From positions 62,001-126,000 of the forward strand of contig CACKCQ010000001.1 of the NCBI GenBank assembly GCA_902598655.1: a stretch of 64,000 bases of DNA. The letters run 5' to 3'. Both the position numbers and the translations under genes were made by a program. Numbering within the stretch: position 1 is the stretch's first letter; every line of letters begins with the position of its first letter. Of this stretch, positions 39,278 to 52,665 are shown piece by piece. Source of the DNA: an uncultured Pelagibacteraceae bacterium (GTDB lineage: Bacteria; Pseudomonadota; Alphaproteobacteria; Pelagibacterales; Pelagibacteraceae). Under the pieces are notes generated by a model that was not told where the DNA came from, made no database searches, and worked only from the letters and a program-made list of their open reading frames with translations.

Positions 39278-39826
39278 TTAACTCTCTTTTTTTTCGTTTT
39301 TATAATATTCAGATGAGAAAAAAGTATATGACATAGTAACATCTTCAACTCTAGATGTTTTTGGATCATTTACTAATTCTGGATCTAGGTAAAAAACTAG
39401 GGTGTAACTTGCCTTTTCCCCTGGATCTAATGTTTGTTTTTCAAAGCAAAAACAGCCTAATTTATTAAAATATGCTCCAAATGATGACGGAGAAACATTA
39501 TATGTAGCTACAGCAGATGAAATTTCATCTCCCGTGTTTTCCACTTCAAATTTAATTCTGTATACCTTGCCTGGCTGAACATCCATTGTTTTTTGATCAA
39601 CATCAAAATTCCAATCAAGAGCACTGTTAACGTTAGTATCTAATCTTACATTTATTTTTTTATCTAAAACAATATTAGGAGCCTCTTTCGATATTTGTGT
39701 AGTTCCACCAAAGCCAGTTACTCTGCAAAATAAATCATACAAAGGCACAGCTGCAAAAGATAATCCCAACATAAAGACAAAAATTCCTGCTAGAATTAGT
39801 GGAGTTAAAGTATTTTTTTTAATCAT
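39278..39826 (-). CDS. ctaG: Cytochrome c oxidase assembly protein CtaG/Cox11
   Basis: FAAVPLYDLFCRVTGFGGTTQ, FNKLGCFCFEKQTL. Confidence 0.96.
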   Translation of the reverse strand: MIKKNTLTPLILAGIFVFMLGLSFAAVPLYDLFCRVTGFGGTTQISKEAPNIVLDKKINVRLDTNVNSALDWNFDVDQKTMDVQPGKVYRIKFEVENTGDEISSAVATYNVSPSSFGAYFNKLGCFCFEKQTLDPGEKASYTLVFYLDPELVNDPKTSRVEDVTMSYTFFSSEYYKNEKKES

Positions 39827-39948
39827 AGAGGTCTTTCAAATACTCCAATATTAAATAGTGTGAAAATGAATAAGAAAACTATAAATGCAACCAAACCAAC
39901 TGCTGTCCATAAATTTTTCTTTTTTAATTTTTGATCTTTAACTATCAT
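39823..39948 (-). CDS. Small single-TM protein, 41 aa, CoxF-like by position (absent from supplied ORF track)
   Basis: Manual translation: MIVKDQKLKKKNLWTAVGLVAFIVFLFIFTLFNIGVFERPL*; TGA overlaps ctaG ATG (ATGA) and ATG overlaps end of ctaB. Confidence 0.8.
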   Translation of the reverse strand: MIVKDQKLKKKNLWTAVGLVAFIVFLFIFTLFNIGVFERPL

Positions 39949-40853
39949 AAAACTTTATCCACTAAGAAAAAAACAAATATTAAAAATAAGTAAATAATTG
40001 AATAGCTGAAAATATGTCTAGCTTTCTTTATGTTAAATTTTCCAACTTTATAGTTGTAAAGCTGGTAACAAATTAGATTATAATAAAATGTAAGTAGCAA
40101 GCTAAGTGTTAAGAATACTTCGCCGACAAATCCAATATAATATGGGAAAATAATTGTAGGTATCATTAGTAAAGAATAAATTAGAATATTCTTTTTAGTA
40201 TCCTGAATTCCATTAGTTACTGGAAGCATTGGAATACCTGCTTTTTTATAATCATCAGCTTTGTATAAGCTTAATGCCCAAAAGTGCGATGGTGTCCAAA
40301 AGAAAATTATTAAGAAAAAAGCAATCGACTCCAACGAAATAGAATTTGTTGCTATTGCCCATCCAATTACTGGTGGTAAAGCTCCTGATGCTCCACCTAT
40401 AACGATATTTTGTGGAGTTTTTCTTTTTAACCAGATTGTATAAACAAATACGTAAAATAAGATCGTAAACAATAATAGAAATGCTGATAAAGCATTTGTA
40501 ACAAAGTATAAGCTTACAACTGAAACAATTGACAAAGATGTTCCAAAAAATAATGCTTGGTTTCTGTTCAGCTTTCCTCTTGGAATTGGACGTAGGCAAG
40601 TTCTAGACATTAATTTATCTAAGTCAGCCTCATACCACATGTTAAGTGCTCCTGCTGCTCCAGCACCAAAGGCTACAATTAATATCCCAATCACTGATTT
40701 TTGAAAGGAAACTAAAGTAGGAGCCGTTAAAAGACCAACTGCACAAGTGAAGATAACAAGAGACATTACTCTTGGTTTCATCAATTTTAATAACTCAGGA
40801 ATAATACCTAGTTCGTAATGTGATTTTTTTACTTTAGAATACGTCGTAGCCAT
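39945..40853 (-). CDS. ctaB: Protohaem IX farnesyltransferase
   Basis: LMKPRVMSLVIFTCAVGLL, NMWYEADLDKLMSRTCLRPIPRG, IGGASGALPPVIGWAI. Confidence 0.97.
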   Translation of the reverse strand: MATTYSKVKKSHYELGIIPELLKLMKPRVMSLVIFTCAVGLLTAPTLVSFQKSVIGILIVAFGAGAAGALNMWYEADLDKLMSRTCLRPIPRGKLNRNQALFFGTSLSIVSVVSLYFVTNALSAFLLLFTILFYVFVYTIWLKRKTPQNIVIGGASGALPPVIGWAIATNSISLESIAFFLIIFFWTPSHFWALSLYKADDYKKAGIPMLPVTNGIQDTKKNILIYSLLMIPTIIFPYYIGFVGEVFLTLSLLLTFYYNLICYQLYNYKVGKFNIKKARHIFSYSIIYLFLIFVFFLVDKVL

Positions 40854-40879
40854 TTTAATTTTTATATCTTAAGACGATA

Positions 40880-43388
<2,509 letters not shown>

Positions 43389-43392
<4 letters not shown>

Positions 43393-44087
43393 TTTTGCAA
43401 ATAATTGATCACAGATAACGCGGATATAACCGCAGTTTCAGACCTTAAAATGTTATCGCTTAGTTTTATCGATTGAGACCCTTTAAAGTTTAGAATCTTT
43501 TTAATTTCACCGGCTGAATAATCCCCTTCAGGACCAATTAAAAGACAATTTGGTTTTGAATTTGAAATTTTAATTTTTTTATTATTCGTATTTAAATCTC
43601 CAAAAATTAAATTGATATCTGAATTGTTAGAAAGGAATTTATCTAATGATTGAGGTTTTTCAATTGAAGGAATATTTATTCTATTACTTTGCTCACACGA
43701 CTCTATAATTATTTTATTTAATCTCTCATTATTTATTTTTCTAACAATTGTCCTTTCAGAAATAATTGGTACAAATTTTGTTACACCAAGCTCAGTTGCT
43801 TTTTGTATCATGAAGTTAAAATAATTTGATTTAATGGGTGAGAAGGCTAACCAAATATCTTGCTCTTTATCATTTTGTCTTAATTGTTCAACAACCTTAA
43901 AATGTAAGCTGCTGTTTGAAATTTCAGTTACAACTGACTTCCATTCTCCAGATTTGTTAAAAACAGAAAAGGTCTCTCCTTGTTTAATCCTCATTACTTT
44001 CAATAGATAATGGCATTGAGACTTATTTAAATTAGTTTCTAAATTAATTGATAATTTTTCTGGATAAAATATTCTAATATTGCTCAT
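43389..44087 (-). CDS. rsmE: 16S rRNA (uracil(1498)-N(3))-methyltransferase
   Basis: HYLLKVMRIKQGE, KATELGVTKFVPI, LLIGPEGDYSAGEI, LSDNILRSETAVISAL. Confidence 0.94.
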
Positions 44088-44104
44088 TATAATTAAATTA
44101 ATTT

Positions 44105-44767
44105 ATGAAAAATATTAAAGCAATCATATTTGATGCATACGGCACTCTATTTGATGTTTATTCTGCAGCTGAAAAATGTAAGGAAAAATTAGGAGATAAA
44201 TGGGAAGGATTTGCTAATTATTGGAGAACTACACAGCTTGAATACACCTGGCTTAGAAGTTTAATGAAAAGACACAAAGATTTTTGGCAAATCACTGAAG
44301 ATAGTTTGGATAAATCTATGAATTTTTACAATATTGATAATTCAATGAGATCAGAACTATTAAATTTATATAAAGTGCTTTCACCATTTAAAGAAGTAAA
44401 TGATGCTTTAAATAAATTAAAACAATCAAACTATAAATTAGCAATTCTGTCAAATGGTACACCTGAACTTTTAAATCAACTTGTTGCAAGTAATAGGTTA
44501 AAAGATATTTTTGATGATATTTTTTCTGTAGAAGAAGTTGGTATTTTTAAACCAGATTCAAAAGTATATGATCTTCCAATAAATAAATATAAAATTAAAA
44601 AGAACGAAGTTTTATTCTTAAGCGCAAATACATGGGACGTATCTGGCGCTGGTAATTATGGATACAACACTGTTTGGGTGAATAGAAATAATAATATTTT
44701 TGATAAATTAGATTTTGAACCTAACAAACAAATCAGTAATTTATTAGAATTGCTTGATTTAATTTAG
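44105..44767 (+). CDS. Haloacid dehalogenase type II (HAD superfamily)
   Basis: IFDAYGTLFDVYSA, LAILSNGTPELL, VGIFKPDSKVYDL, LFLSANTWDVSGAGNYGYNTVWVNR. Confidence 0.9.
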   Translation: MKNIKAIIFDAYGTLFDVYSAAEKCKEKLGDKWEGFANYWRTTQLEYTWLRSLMKRHKDFWQITEDSLDKSMNFYNIDNSMRSELLNLYKVLSPFKEVNDALNKLKQSNYKLAILSNGTPELLNQLVASNRLKDIFDDIFSVEEVGIFKPDSKVYDLPINKYKIKKNEVLFLSANTWDVSGAGNYGYNTVWVNRNNNIFDKLDFEPNKQISNLLELLDLI

Positions 44768-44778
44768 ATATATCCTAT

Positions 44779-45624
44779 ATGAAAGACATGACAAATATAG
44801 AAGTAGAAAAAATTATAGATCCAACACCAGCATCAGATGGTGCGGGAGTTAAATTAAAAAGAAGTATTGGTGTTGAACCAAATTATTATGATCCATTTTT
44901 AATGTTAGATGAATTTGGATCAGAAAATAAAGATGATTATATTGCAGGCTTTCCTCCTCATCCACACAGAGGAATTGAAACAGTTACATACATGTTAGCT
45001 GGAAGTTTTGAACATAAAGATAGTACAGGTGGTCAAGGAAAAATGACTGCAGGAGATGTACAATGGATGAAAACTGGCAGTGGAATAATTCATTCTGAAA
45101 TGCCAGCTATGAATGATGGAAAACTTCATGGTTTTCAATTATGGATTAATATGCCTGCTAGCGAAAAGATGAGCAAACCAGAATACCATTATATAGACTC
45201 TGATAAAATGAGCACACATAAGGACGAAGATAAACTTATAAAAGTAATAGCTGGAAAGTTTGAAAATTCAGAAGGTCCAATAAAAAAACACAATGTCGAT
45301 CCAATTTATTTTGATGTAGAATTAAATGAGAGTAAAATTTTTAATTATCAAGTTCCATCCACACACAATTCATTCATATATCTAATTGAAGGTGAGATAG
45401 AAATTGGAAATAATAAACATGAAAGTGTTAAAGACTCTACTTTAATTTTATTATCTAAAGGTGAAAACTTGAAAGTAACTGCTTTAACAAACGCTAAATT
45501 TTTACTAATATCTGGAAAACCGATAGGAGAACAGATTGCGAGAGGTGGCCCATTCGTCATGAATACCAAACAAGAAATACTTCAAGCAATTGATGATTAT
45601 CACAATGGTAATTTTGTAAAGTAA
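44779..45624 (+). CDS. Pirin-family protein (cupin)
   Basis: DPFLMLDEFGSE, GFPPHPHRGIETVTYMLAGSFEHKDSTGGQG, GDVQWMKTGSGIIHSEMP. Confidence 0.95.
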   Translation: MKDMTNIEVEKIIDPTPASDGAGVKLKRSIGVEPNYYDPFLMLDEFGSENKDDYIAGFPPHPHRGIETVTYMLAGSFEHKDSTGGQGKMTAGDVQWMKTGSGIIHSEMPAMNDGKLHGFQLWINMPASEKMSKPEYHYIDSDKMSTHKDEDKLIKVIAGKFENSEGPIKKHNVDPIYFDVELNESKIFNYQVPSTHNSFIYLIEGEIEIGNNKHESVKDSTLILLSKGENLKVTALTNAKFLLISGKPIGEQIARGGPFVMNTKQEILQAIDDYHNGNFVK

Positions 45625-45626
45625 AT

Positions 45627-46598
45627 ATGAAAGCTATAAGATTTGAGAAATTTGGAGGTCCAGAAGTCTTAGAATACAAGGATATTGAAATTGGTAAACC
45701 TGGTCCAAAGGAAGTTCTAGTTAAAAATTTGTCAGTTGGACTTAATTATATTGATGTTTACCATCGAACAGGTTTGTATCCGATTGAATTACCAAGTGGA
45801 CTTGGATTAGAAGCATCTGGAATAGTTGAAGAAATTGGCTCAGAAGTAAGTCTTTTTAAAGTTGGAGATAGAGTAAGTCATGCATCTGCTCCAATAAGTG
45901 GATACTCAGAAAAACAAATAATGCCAGAGGAAAAATTAGTTTCCGTGCCTGAAGGTATTTCAGATGAAATAGCCTCTTGTATTTTATTAAAAGGCATAAC
46001 ATCAGAATATTTATTACATAGGTCATATGCTGTTAAAAAAAGAGATAAAGTTTTGTTTCATGCTGCGGCTGGAGGTGTTGGCCAAATATTATGCCAATGG
46101 GCTAATGCTTTAGGATGTGAAGTTATTGGAACAGTTGGATCTAAAGAAAAAGTTGAAATAGCAAAAAAAAATGGATGTCATCATGTTATCAATTATACAG
46201 ATCACAATTTTGTAGAGGAAGTTGAAAAAATAGTAGGTAAAAACGGAATAGATGTTGTCTATGATGGTGTGGGAGCTAAGACTTTTGAAGGATCAATAGA
46301 ATGTTTAAAAATTAGAGGAATGATGGTAGCATTTGGAAATGCATCTGGTTATGTTCACACTATAGATGTCAAAAAACATATAAATACAAAAGGTCTTTTT
46401 TTTACAAGACCGTCGATAATGCATTATACAATCACAAGAGATGAATTAGAAAAATCTGCTAAATTGGTTTTTGATGCGGTTCTTTCAGGAAAAATAAAAA
46501 TTGAGGTTTCTAAAAAATATAAATTAAGTGAAGCTAAACAAGCTCATATAGATTTAGAGAATAGGGTTTTAACTGGACCAGCAGTTATTATTCCTTAA
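45627..46598 (+). CDS. NADPH:quinone oxidoreductase / zinc-free MDR family
   Basis: KNLSVGLNYIDVYHRTGLYP, LFHAAAGGVGQILCQWANALGCEVIGTVGS, DVVYDGVG. Confidence 0.93.
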   Translation: MKAIRFEKFGGPEVLEYKDIEIGKPGPKEVLVKNLSVGLNYIDVYHRTGLYPIELPSGLGLEASGIVEEIGSEVSLFKVGDRVSHASAPISGYSEKQIMPEEKLVSVPEGISDEIASCILLKGITSEYLLHRSYAVKKRDKVLFHAAAGGVGQILCQWANALGCEVIGTVGSKEKVEIAKKNGCHHVINYTDHNFVEEVEKIVGKNGIDVVYDGVGAKTFEGSIECLKIRGMMVAFGNASGYVHTIDVKKHINTKGLFFTRPSIMHYTITRDELEKSAKLVFDAVLSGKIKIEVSKKYKLSEAKQAHIDLENRVLTGPAVIIP

Positions 46599-46995
46599 AT
46601 TGATCATCCATATCTGAAAGATGAAGTCTTAACGCTCTAGTCGAGATTTGTATTTCTCTTATAAAAAATATTATTGATACCATCATGGATAAACAACAAG
46701 ATCCGAATATAATTCTAGCTAAAAAATATGTCTCTAAATAAAGAGCAAAAACTGTAAGCATATTAAATAAGAAACCAAATGCTGCAAAAAGTATGGTAAT
46801 CCTTAAATTTTTTACTCTATCATTTAAATTAATTAGCTGCTGCTTCCACTCTGGAGGAGTATGCTTTTCAAAAACATATTCGTCGTGTATTTTTCTAATC
46901 AAACCACTTAATGTATGAAATCTGTTACTATAGACAGCCATAATAAGAGGAATGGCAGGAAACATTAATGCAGTAACAGTGTAATCAATATTCAT
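46588..46995 (-). CDS. DUF2721-like membrane protein
   Basis: Three-TM pattern; ALMFPAIPLIMAVYSNRFHTLSGLIRKIH. Confidence 0.7.
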   Translation of the reverse strand: MNIDYTVTALMFPAIPLIMAVYSNRFHTLSGLIRKIHDEYVFEKHTPPEWKQQLINLNDRVKNLRITILFAAFGFLFNMLTVFALYLETYFLARIIFGSCCLSMMVSIIFFIREIQISTRALRLHLSDMDDQFKE

Positions 46996-47044
46996 GCGAA
47001 TCAGTTTGATTATGAATCTACGCTTTGTTATTTACAAGTAAATT

Positions 47045-47914
47045 ATGTCTGAAAAGGTAAAAATTTTTATTGAATTAACAAGACTTAATAAACCAATTGG
47101 TTTCATGCTTCTATTTTGGCCTTGTGTTTGGGGTTTGACAATTTCATATGATTTTTCTCTTTCTTTAAACACTTATTTTATTTATGCTTTTTTATTTTTT
47201 TCTGGATCTGTTCTAATGAGATCAGCAGGATGTATTGTTAACGATATAAGTGATAGAAAAATTGATAAGTTAGTCGAAAGAACAAAAAATAGACCAATCG
47301 CGTCAGAAAAAATTTCAGTATTTAATGCAGCAATATATGCCGCAATCTTATGTTTAATCGCTTTTTTAGTTTTGATAAATTTTAATAAATTTACTATTTA
47401 TATGGCTCTTATTTCAATGCCATTAGCTTTTACATATCCATTAATGAAAAGATTTACTTACTGGCCTCAACTTTTTTTAGGTATTACTTTTAATTACGGT
47501 CTAGTTTTGGCATGGATATCCATTCAAAATGAAGTTTCTATAGTACCTATTATATTTTATTTAGGAGCCACATTTTGGACATTAGGTTACGACACAATAT
47601 ATGGATATCAAGATATTAATGATGATGAAATAATTGGAGTTAAATCAACATCGATTAAATTTAAAAATAACCCAAAAAAATTTATATCGTTTTGTTACAT
47701 TATATTTTTAATATCATTGTTTCTTGTTGGCTATAAAATGAATTTTAATATCTTATATTACATTGCTTTAATAGTGCCTTTAACTCATTTGTTAATTTTT
47801 CAATCACTTAAATTAAAAACTGAAAATGGGAATGACTGCCTAGCAAAATTTAAAAGCAATAATCTTTTGGGTCTTATTATTTTAATAATTTTGTTAGTAG
47901 GAAAATTAACTTAA
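47045..47914 (+). CDS. ubiA: 4-hydroxybenzoate polyprenyltransferase
   Basis: LTRLNKPIGFMLLFWPCVWGL, CIVNDISDRKIDKLVERTKNRPIAS, GYDTIYGYQDINDD. Confidence 0.95.
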   Translation: MSEKVKIFIELTRLNKPIGFMLLFWPCVWGLTISYDFSLSLNTYFIYAFLFFSGSVLMRSAGCIVNDISDRKIDKLVERTKNRPIASEKISVFNAAIYAAILCLIAFLVLINFNKFTIYMALISMPLAFTYPLMKRFTYWPQLFLGITFNYGLVLAWISIQNEVSIVPIIFYLGATFWTLGYDTIYGYQDINDDEIIGVKSTSIKFKNNPKKFISFCYIIFLISLFLVGYKMNFNILYYIALIVPLTHLLIFQSLKLKTENGNDCLAKFKSNNLLGLIILIILLVGKLT

Positions 47915-49656
47915 TGAAAAATTTCGATATTATAAAAAGATTGTATAATGATTATACAACAAAACATCTCAACAAAATAATACTTGCTATAGTGTTTTCT
48001 ATTTTGGTTGCTGGTGCCACATCTGCAACAGCATGGTTACTCGACCCTGCAATAGAAAAAATTTTTATAAACAAAGATCAAAGTTTAATTTTCATAATTC
48101 CACTTTTAATCATAATAGCTTTTGCTACAAAAGGAATATCTCTATATTTAGCAAAAGTTTTAATGATAAAAACCGCAGAAGAAGTGAAAAAAAATATTCA
48201 AATCGATATGTTATCTTCTTTCATAAAAGCTGATACTGAAAAAATTGAAGATAAACATTCGGGTAAATATATTTCAAATCTTAACTTTGATGTAAATCAA
48301 ATAACCGGAATGTTAAGTAATGCAGTTTTAAACCTATTCAAGGATGGCTTAACGCTTATTGGCTTATTATTTGTGATGTTCTTTCAAAATTGGAGGCTTT
48401 CTCTTATAGCTTTAATTATGCTTCCAATAGCTACGATAACTGCAAAAAAATTAGGAAAACGTATTATTAAAGTTGCCACAGAAGCACAAGAAAAGTCAGG
48501 CGACTTAAATAAATATTTAATTGATCTTTTTAAAAATCATAAAATTATAAAAATTTTTCAAAGAGAGAATTATGAACATGAAAGATCAGAAAAATTCGTC
48601 AATGATCTAAAAGAAAAATCAATAAAAATTGCAACTGTTTTTATAAGATCCACTCCGATAATGGAAGTTGTAACTGGAATAATGATTGCAATATTAATTT
48701 TTTACTCAGGAAAATTAATTATGAATGACCAGCTTAGTATAAACAATTTTTTCTCTTTTTTGGCTGCAATGATGCTTGCTTATCAACCAGTAAAGTCTTT
48801 AGCAACAGTTAACGTTGCTTTTGGCCAAGGACTATCGGCAGGAAAAAGAATATTACCTATTATTGATCAACAAAATAAAATTTCAGCAAATGAAAATGGA
48901 AAAATATTAGATATAAGTAATGCATCAATAAAATTTCAAAATATTAATTTTAGTTACAAATCAAATCTTAACAACATAGTCCTTAAAGATATTAATATTG
49001 ATATAACTGGCAGAAAAATGACAGCTTTGGTAGGCCACAGCGGGTCAGGAAAATCTACAATATTAAATTTAATACCAAGAATTTATGATGCAGATTCTGG
49101 GGAAATTCTAATTGATAATCAAAAAGTACAAAACCTAAATCTTAAATCATTAAGGAAAGAAATATCTATTGTAGATCAAAATACAACACTTTTTGATGAT
49201 ACTATTTTTAATAATATCAAATATGCCAAACCAGAAGCGAGTGAGGACGAAATTTTTGCAGCTGCAAAAATATCAATGTGTACAGATTTTATAGAAAAAT
49301 TAGACAATAAATTTCAGACTGTTATAGGGGAAAATGGAGTAAAATTATCAGGTGGTGAAAAGCAAAGACTTTCGATAGCGAGAGCTTTGTTAAAAGATAG
49401 CAAAATAATTCTTCTAGACGAAGCAACTTCATCTCTTGACTCTGAAACAGAAGAAAAAATACAAAAAGCTATTGAGGAATTAACAAAAAATAAAACAACA
49501 GTAGTTATTGCTCATAGACTATCAACTATTCTTAATTCAGAAAAAATTTATGTTGTTGATAAAGGTTCTATAGAGTCATCAGGGAAACATGATGATCTAA
49601 TAAACAATTCATTGCTTTATAAAAACTTCTACGAGAGACAAATAAAAAATAACTAA
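47914..49656 (+). CDS. ABC transporter, permease/ATPase fusion (MsbA-like)
   Basis: TM domain plus ALVGHSGSGKSTIL, VKLSGGEKQRLSIARALL, IILLDEATSSLD. Confidence 0.92.
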   Translation: MKNFDIIKRLYNDYTTKHLNKIILAIVFSILVAGATSATAWLLDPAIEKIFINKDQSLIFIIPLLIIIAFATKGISLYLAKVLMIKTAEEVKKNIQIDMLSSFIKADTEKIEDKHSGKYISNLNFDVNQITGMLSNAVLNLFKDGLTLIGLLFVMFFQNWRLSLIALIMLPIATITAKKLGKRIIKVATEAQEKSGDLNKYLIDLFKNHKIIKIFQRENYEHERSEKFVNDLKEKSIKIATVFIRSTPIMEVVTGIMIAILIFYSGKLIMNDQLSINNFFSFLAAMMLAYQPVKSLATVNVAFGQGLSAGKRILPIIDQQNKISANENGKILDISNASIKFQNINFSYKSNLNNIVLKDINIDITGRKMTALVGHSGSGKSTILNLIPRIYDADSGEILIDNQKVQNLNLKSLRKEISIVDQNTTLFDDTIFNNIKYAKPEASEDEIFAAAKISMCTDFIEKLDNKFQTVIGENGVKLSGGEKQRLSIARALLKDSKIILLDEATSSLDSETEEKIQKAIEELTKNKTTVVIAHRLSTILNSEKIYVVDKGSIESSGKHDDLINNSLLYKNFYERQIKNN

Positions 49657-50885
49657 TGTATTTTTTGTATAATATATTAGGAATTATTTTTTTTTTAATC
49701 TCTCCATTTATATTATTTTTAAGATTGATTAATGGAAAGGAAGATTGGAGAAGAATCTTAGAAAAATATGCTTATTATAATTTGAAAAAGACTGATACAA
49801 CTGTATGGTTTCATGGTGCAAGTGTTGGGGAAATCATGAGTATTCTTCCTTTAATAAATAAGTTTGAAAAAGACAAATCTATAAAAAAAATTTTACTTAC
49901 TTCATCTACTTTAAGTTCTGCATCAATTATTGCAAAGAAACCATTAAAGAAAACAACTCATATTTACTATCCATTTGATATTGGATTTATATGCAATAAC
50001 TTTTTAAATTATTGGGAACCAAAAATCGCAATATTTGTAGATTCTGAAATCTGGCCGAATATGTATGAAAGAATAAATTCAAAAAAAATTCCTCTTATTT
50101 TAATCAATGCAAGAATTACGAGTAAAAGTTTCAAAAGATGGCAAATCTTTTCATCTTTTGCAAAGAATGTTTTTAGTAAAATAACTATAGCTTTACCTCA
50201 AAATCAAGAAACCCAAAATTATTTAAAAAGATTGGGTGTTAAAAAAATTAAATTTGTAGGAAATTTAAAGTATTTCAAAAATGATAAACAAAGTTTGAAG
50301 AAAAATGTTCAAAAATATTTTAAAAATAAAAAAGTATTCTGTGCAGCCAGCACTCATTATAATGAAGAGAAAATCATTGGAAAATTACATTTAAAATTAA
50401 AGAAAAAGTTTAAGAATTTAATTACAATATTGGTTCCGCGTCACATAAATAGATCAGAGGATATAAAGCAAGAACTTAGAAAATTAAAACTGATAGTTAC
50501 CGAAAGATCAAGCGGACATAAACCGTCTGAAAATTGTGACGTATATATTGTTAATACATATGGGGAGATGTCAAAATTTTTAAGACTTTCAAATGTAACA
50601 TTTATTGGTGGATCTTTAGTAAACCATGGAGGACAAAACCCATTAGAAGCTGTAAGAATGGGTAATTACGTGATGCATGGTAAAAAAGTAAATAATTTTA
50701 AAGAAATATATAAAGAATTAAAAAGTTTAAAAATATCTTCAGAGATTAAAAATATTGATCAAATGGAAAAGGTATTTGTAAAAAATCATAATTACAAAAT
50801 AGCAAATAGTAAACTTAATAAAATTAATTATTTAGGTGCTAAAATTTTTGAAAATAACGTTAAAGAAATTAAAAATTATTTATAA
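49656..50885 (+). CDS. waaA: 3-deoxy-D-manno-octulosonic acid transferase
   Basis: WFHGASVGEIMSILPLI, DSEIWPNMYERI, CAASTHYNEEKII, FIGGSLVNHGGQNPLEAVRMG. Confidence 0.94.
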   Translation: MYFLYNILGIIFFLISPFILFLRLINGKEDWRRILEKYAYYNLKKTDTTVWFHGASVGEIMSILPLINKFEKDKSIKKILLTSSTLSSASIIAKKPLKKTTHIYYPFDIGFICNNFLNYWEPKIAIFVDSEIWPNMYERINSKKIPLILINARITSKSFKRWQIFSSFAKNVFSKITIALPQNQETQNYLKRLGVKKIKFVGNLKYFKNDKQSLKKNVQKYFKNKKVFCAASTHYNEEKIIGKLHLKLKKKFKNLITILVPRHINRSEDIKQELRKLKLIVTERSSGHKPSENCDVYIVNTYGEMSKFLRLSNVTFIGGSLVNHGGQNPLEAVRMGNYVMHGKKVNNFKEIYKELKSLKISSEIKNIDQMEKVFVKNHNYKIANSKLNKINYLGAKIFENNVKEIKNYL

Positions 50886-51808
50886 TGAAAGTAAAAAGAC
50901 CCATTTTTTGGGATAGTTTCAATTTCATATCATTATTACTATTACCATTTAGTTTGATAACAATTATTTTTAATTTTTTTAAATCTTTAAGTCAAAAAAA
51001 ATATTTCAAAATAAAAACAATCTGTGTTGGAAATATTTACTTAGGTGGAACTGGAAAAACACCTTTAGTTTTAAAAATAAATGATATGTTAAAACACAAG
51101 TTTAAAACTGTATTTATTAAAAAAAAATATATTGATCAAATTGATGAGCAAAATATTTTATCAAAATATGGAAATCTAATTTGTTTAAGTTTTAGAGATA
51201 TTGCGCTGAGAATTGCTGAGACAAAAAAATATCAGTTAGCTATATTAGATGATGGTTTACAAGATAAAAGTTTAAATTATGATATTTCTATTGCTTGTTT
51301 TAATAGTTCAGAACTAATTGGAAATGGGCTAGTTTTGCCTTCTGGGCCATTAAGGGAAAGAATTACAAATATTTTAAATTATGATCTTGCATTTCTTAAT
51401 GGTGAAAAAAATAATAAAAGTTTCGAAAAAACTCTAAAGAGATTAAATCCAAATTTAAAAATATTTAGAGCTAAATACACTCCTAGAAATCTTGATTCTT
51501 TTAAATTTAAAAATAACTTTCTAGTTTTTTCAGGCATAGGTAATCCTTTAGAATTTCAACAAACATTAAAAAAATATAATTTTAAGATAAAAAAAATAAT
51601 GACTTTTCCAGACCATTATAAATATAAAAATTCTGATATAAATAATATAAAAAAAATGGCTAAGACTAACAAATTAAAAATTATAACAACCGAAAAAGAC
51701 TATAATCGATTATCAAATATACAAAAAAAAAATATCCAATTTTTAAAAATAGGATTAAAAATTGAAAAAGAAAAAGAATTTAAAAATTTTTTATTAAAGA
51801 AATTATGA
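50885..51808 (+). CDS. lpxK: Tetraacyldisaccharide 4'-kinase
   Basis: TICVGNIYLGGTGKTPLV, LAILDDGLQDKSLNYDI, PSGPLRE. Confidence 0.94.
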   Translation: MKVKRPIFWDSFNFISLLLLPFSLITIIFNFFKSLSQKKYFKIKTICVGNIYLGGTGKTPLVLKINDMLKHKFKTVFIKKKYIDQIDEQNILSKYGNLICLSFRDIALRIAETKKYQLAILDDGLQDKSLNYDISIACFNSSELIGNGLVLPSGPLRERITNILNYDLAFLNGEKNNKSFEKTLKRLNPNLKIFRAKYTPRNLDSFKFKNNFLVFSGIGNPLEFQQTLKKYNFKIKKIMTFPDHYKYKNSDINNIKKMAKTNKLKIITTEKDYNRLSNIQKKNIQFLKIGLKIEKEKEFKNFLLKKL

Positions 51809-52665
51809 GGAAGTTTTTTTATTTAATTGAATTTATTTTAATAAAATTGTTTTTTTTTATACTAATTATAATTGGTTATAAAAATGGATCTAATTTGGGA
51901 GATTTTATTGGACGCTTATTTGGACCGATATTTAGATCAAAAAAGTTGATTGAAAATAATTTGGAACAATCTGGCATTGTAGACAAAAAAAATTACAATA
52001 AAATTATCAGTAAAATATATGGAAATTATGGAAGAATACTTGCTGAATATCCTTTTCTTAAAGCATTTAGAAATAGCAAATTAAATAAATTTATTGAAAT
52101 AGACGGGCTTGAAAACCTAAACAAAATTAAGAGAGAAAAAAGACGAGCTGTATTTATATCTGGTCATTTCAATAATTTTGAATTAATGGCGCTCCAAATA
52201 GAAAAAGCTGGTATAAATTTGTGTGCTATTTATAGACCGCTAAATAACGTATTCCTTAACAAAACTATGGAAGAAATTAGAGAAAATTTTATATGCAAAA
52301 ATCAAATTAAAAAAGGAAGATCGGGCACAAGACAGATTATTGAAAATATAAAGAAAGGTAACTCAGTAGCTCTAATGATAGACCAAAGAGTAAGAGAAGG
52401 TATAAAAATTAATTTTTTTGGTAAACCAGCTAGTACTACGACCATACCCGCACAATTAATTAAAAAATATAAATGCGATCTAGTGCCTATTTATATAGAG
52501 AGAAGAAAAAATAATTATTTTAAAATGTTTGTTTCACAACCAATTAAAATTGGGAACAATAAATCAATTAAAGAGATCACTGAACATCTAAATAAGATAC
52601 TTGAAAAAATGATTAAAAAAAATGTAGACCAGTGGATCTGGACCCATGATAGATGGAAAACATAA
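51805..52665 (+). CDS. Lipid A biosynthesis acyltransferase (LpxL/HtrB family)
   Basis: FISGHFNNFELMALQIEK, AIYRPLNN, ALMIDQRVREGIKINFFGKPASTTTIPAQL. Confidence 0.92.
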   Translation: MRKFFYLIEFILIKLFFFILIIIGYKNGSNLGDFIGRLFGPIFRSKKLIENNLEQSGIVDKKNYNKIISKIYGNYGRILAEYPFLKAFRNSKLNKFIEIDGLENLNKIKREKRRAVFISGHFNNFELMALQIEKAGINLCAIYRPLNNVFLNKTMEEIRENFICKNQIKKGRSGTRQIIENIKKGNSVALMIDQRVREGIKINFFGKPASTTTIPAQLIKKYKCDLVPIYIERRKNNYFKMFVSQPIKIGNNKSIKEITEHLNKILEKMIKKNVDQWIWTHDRWKT

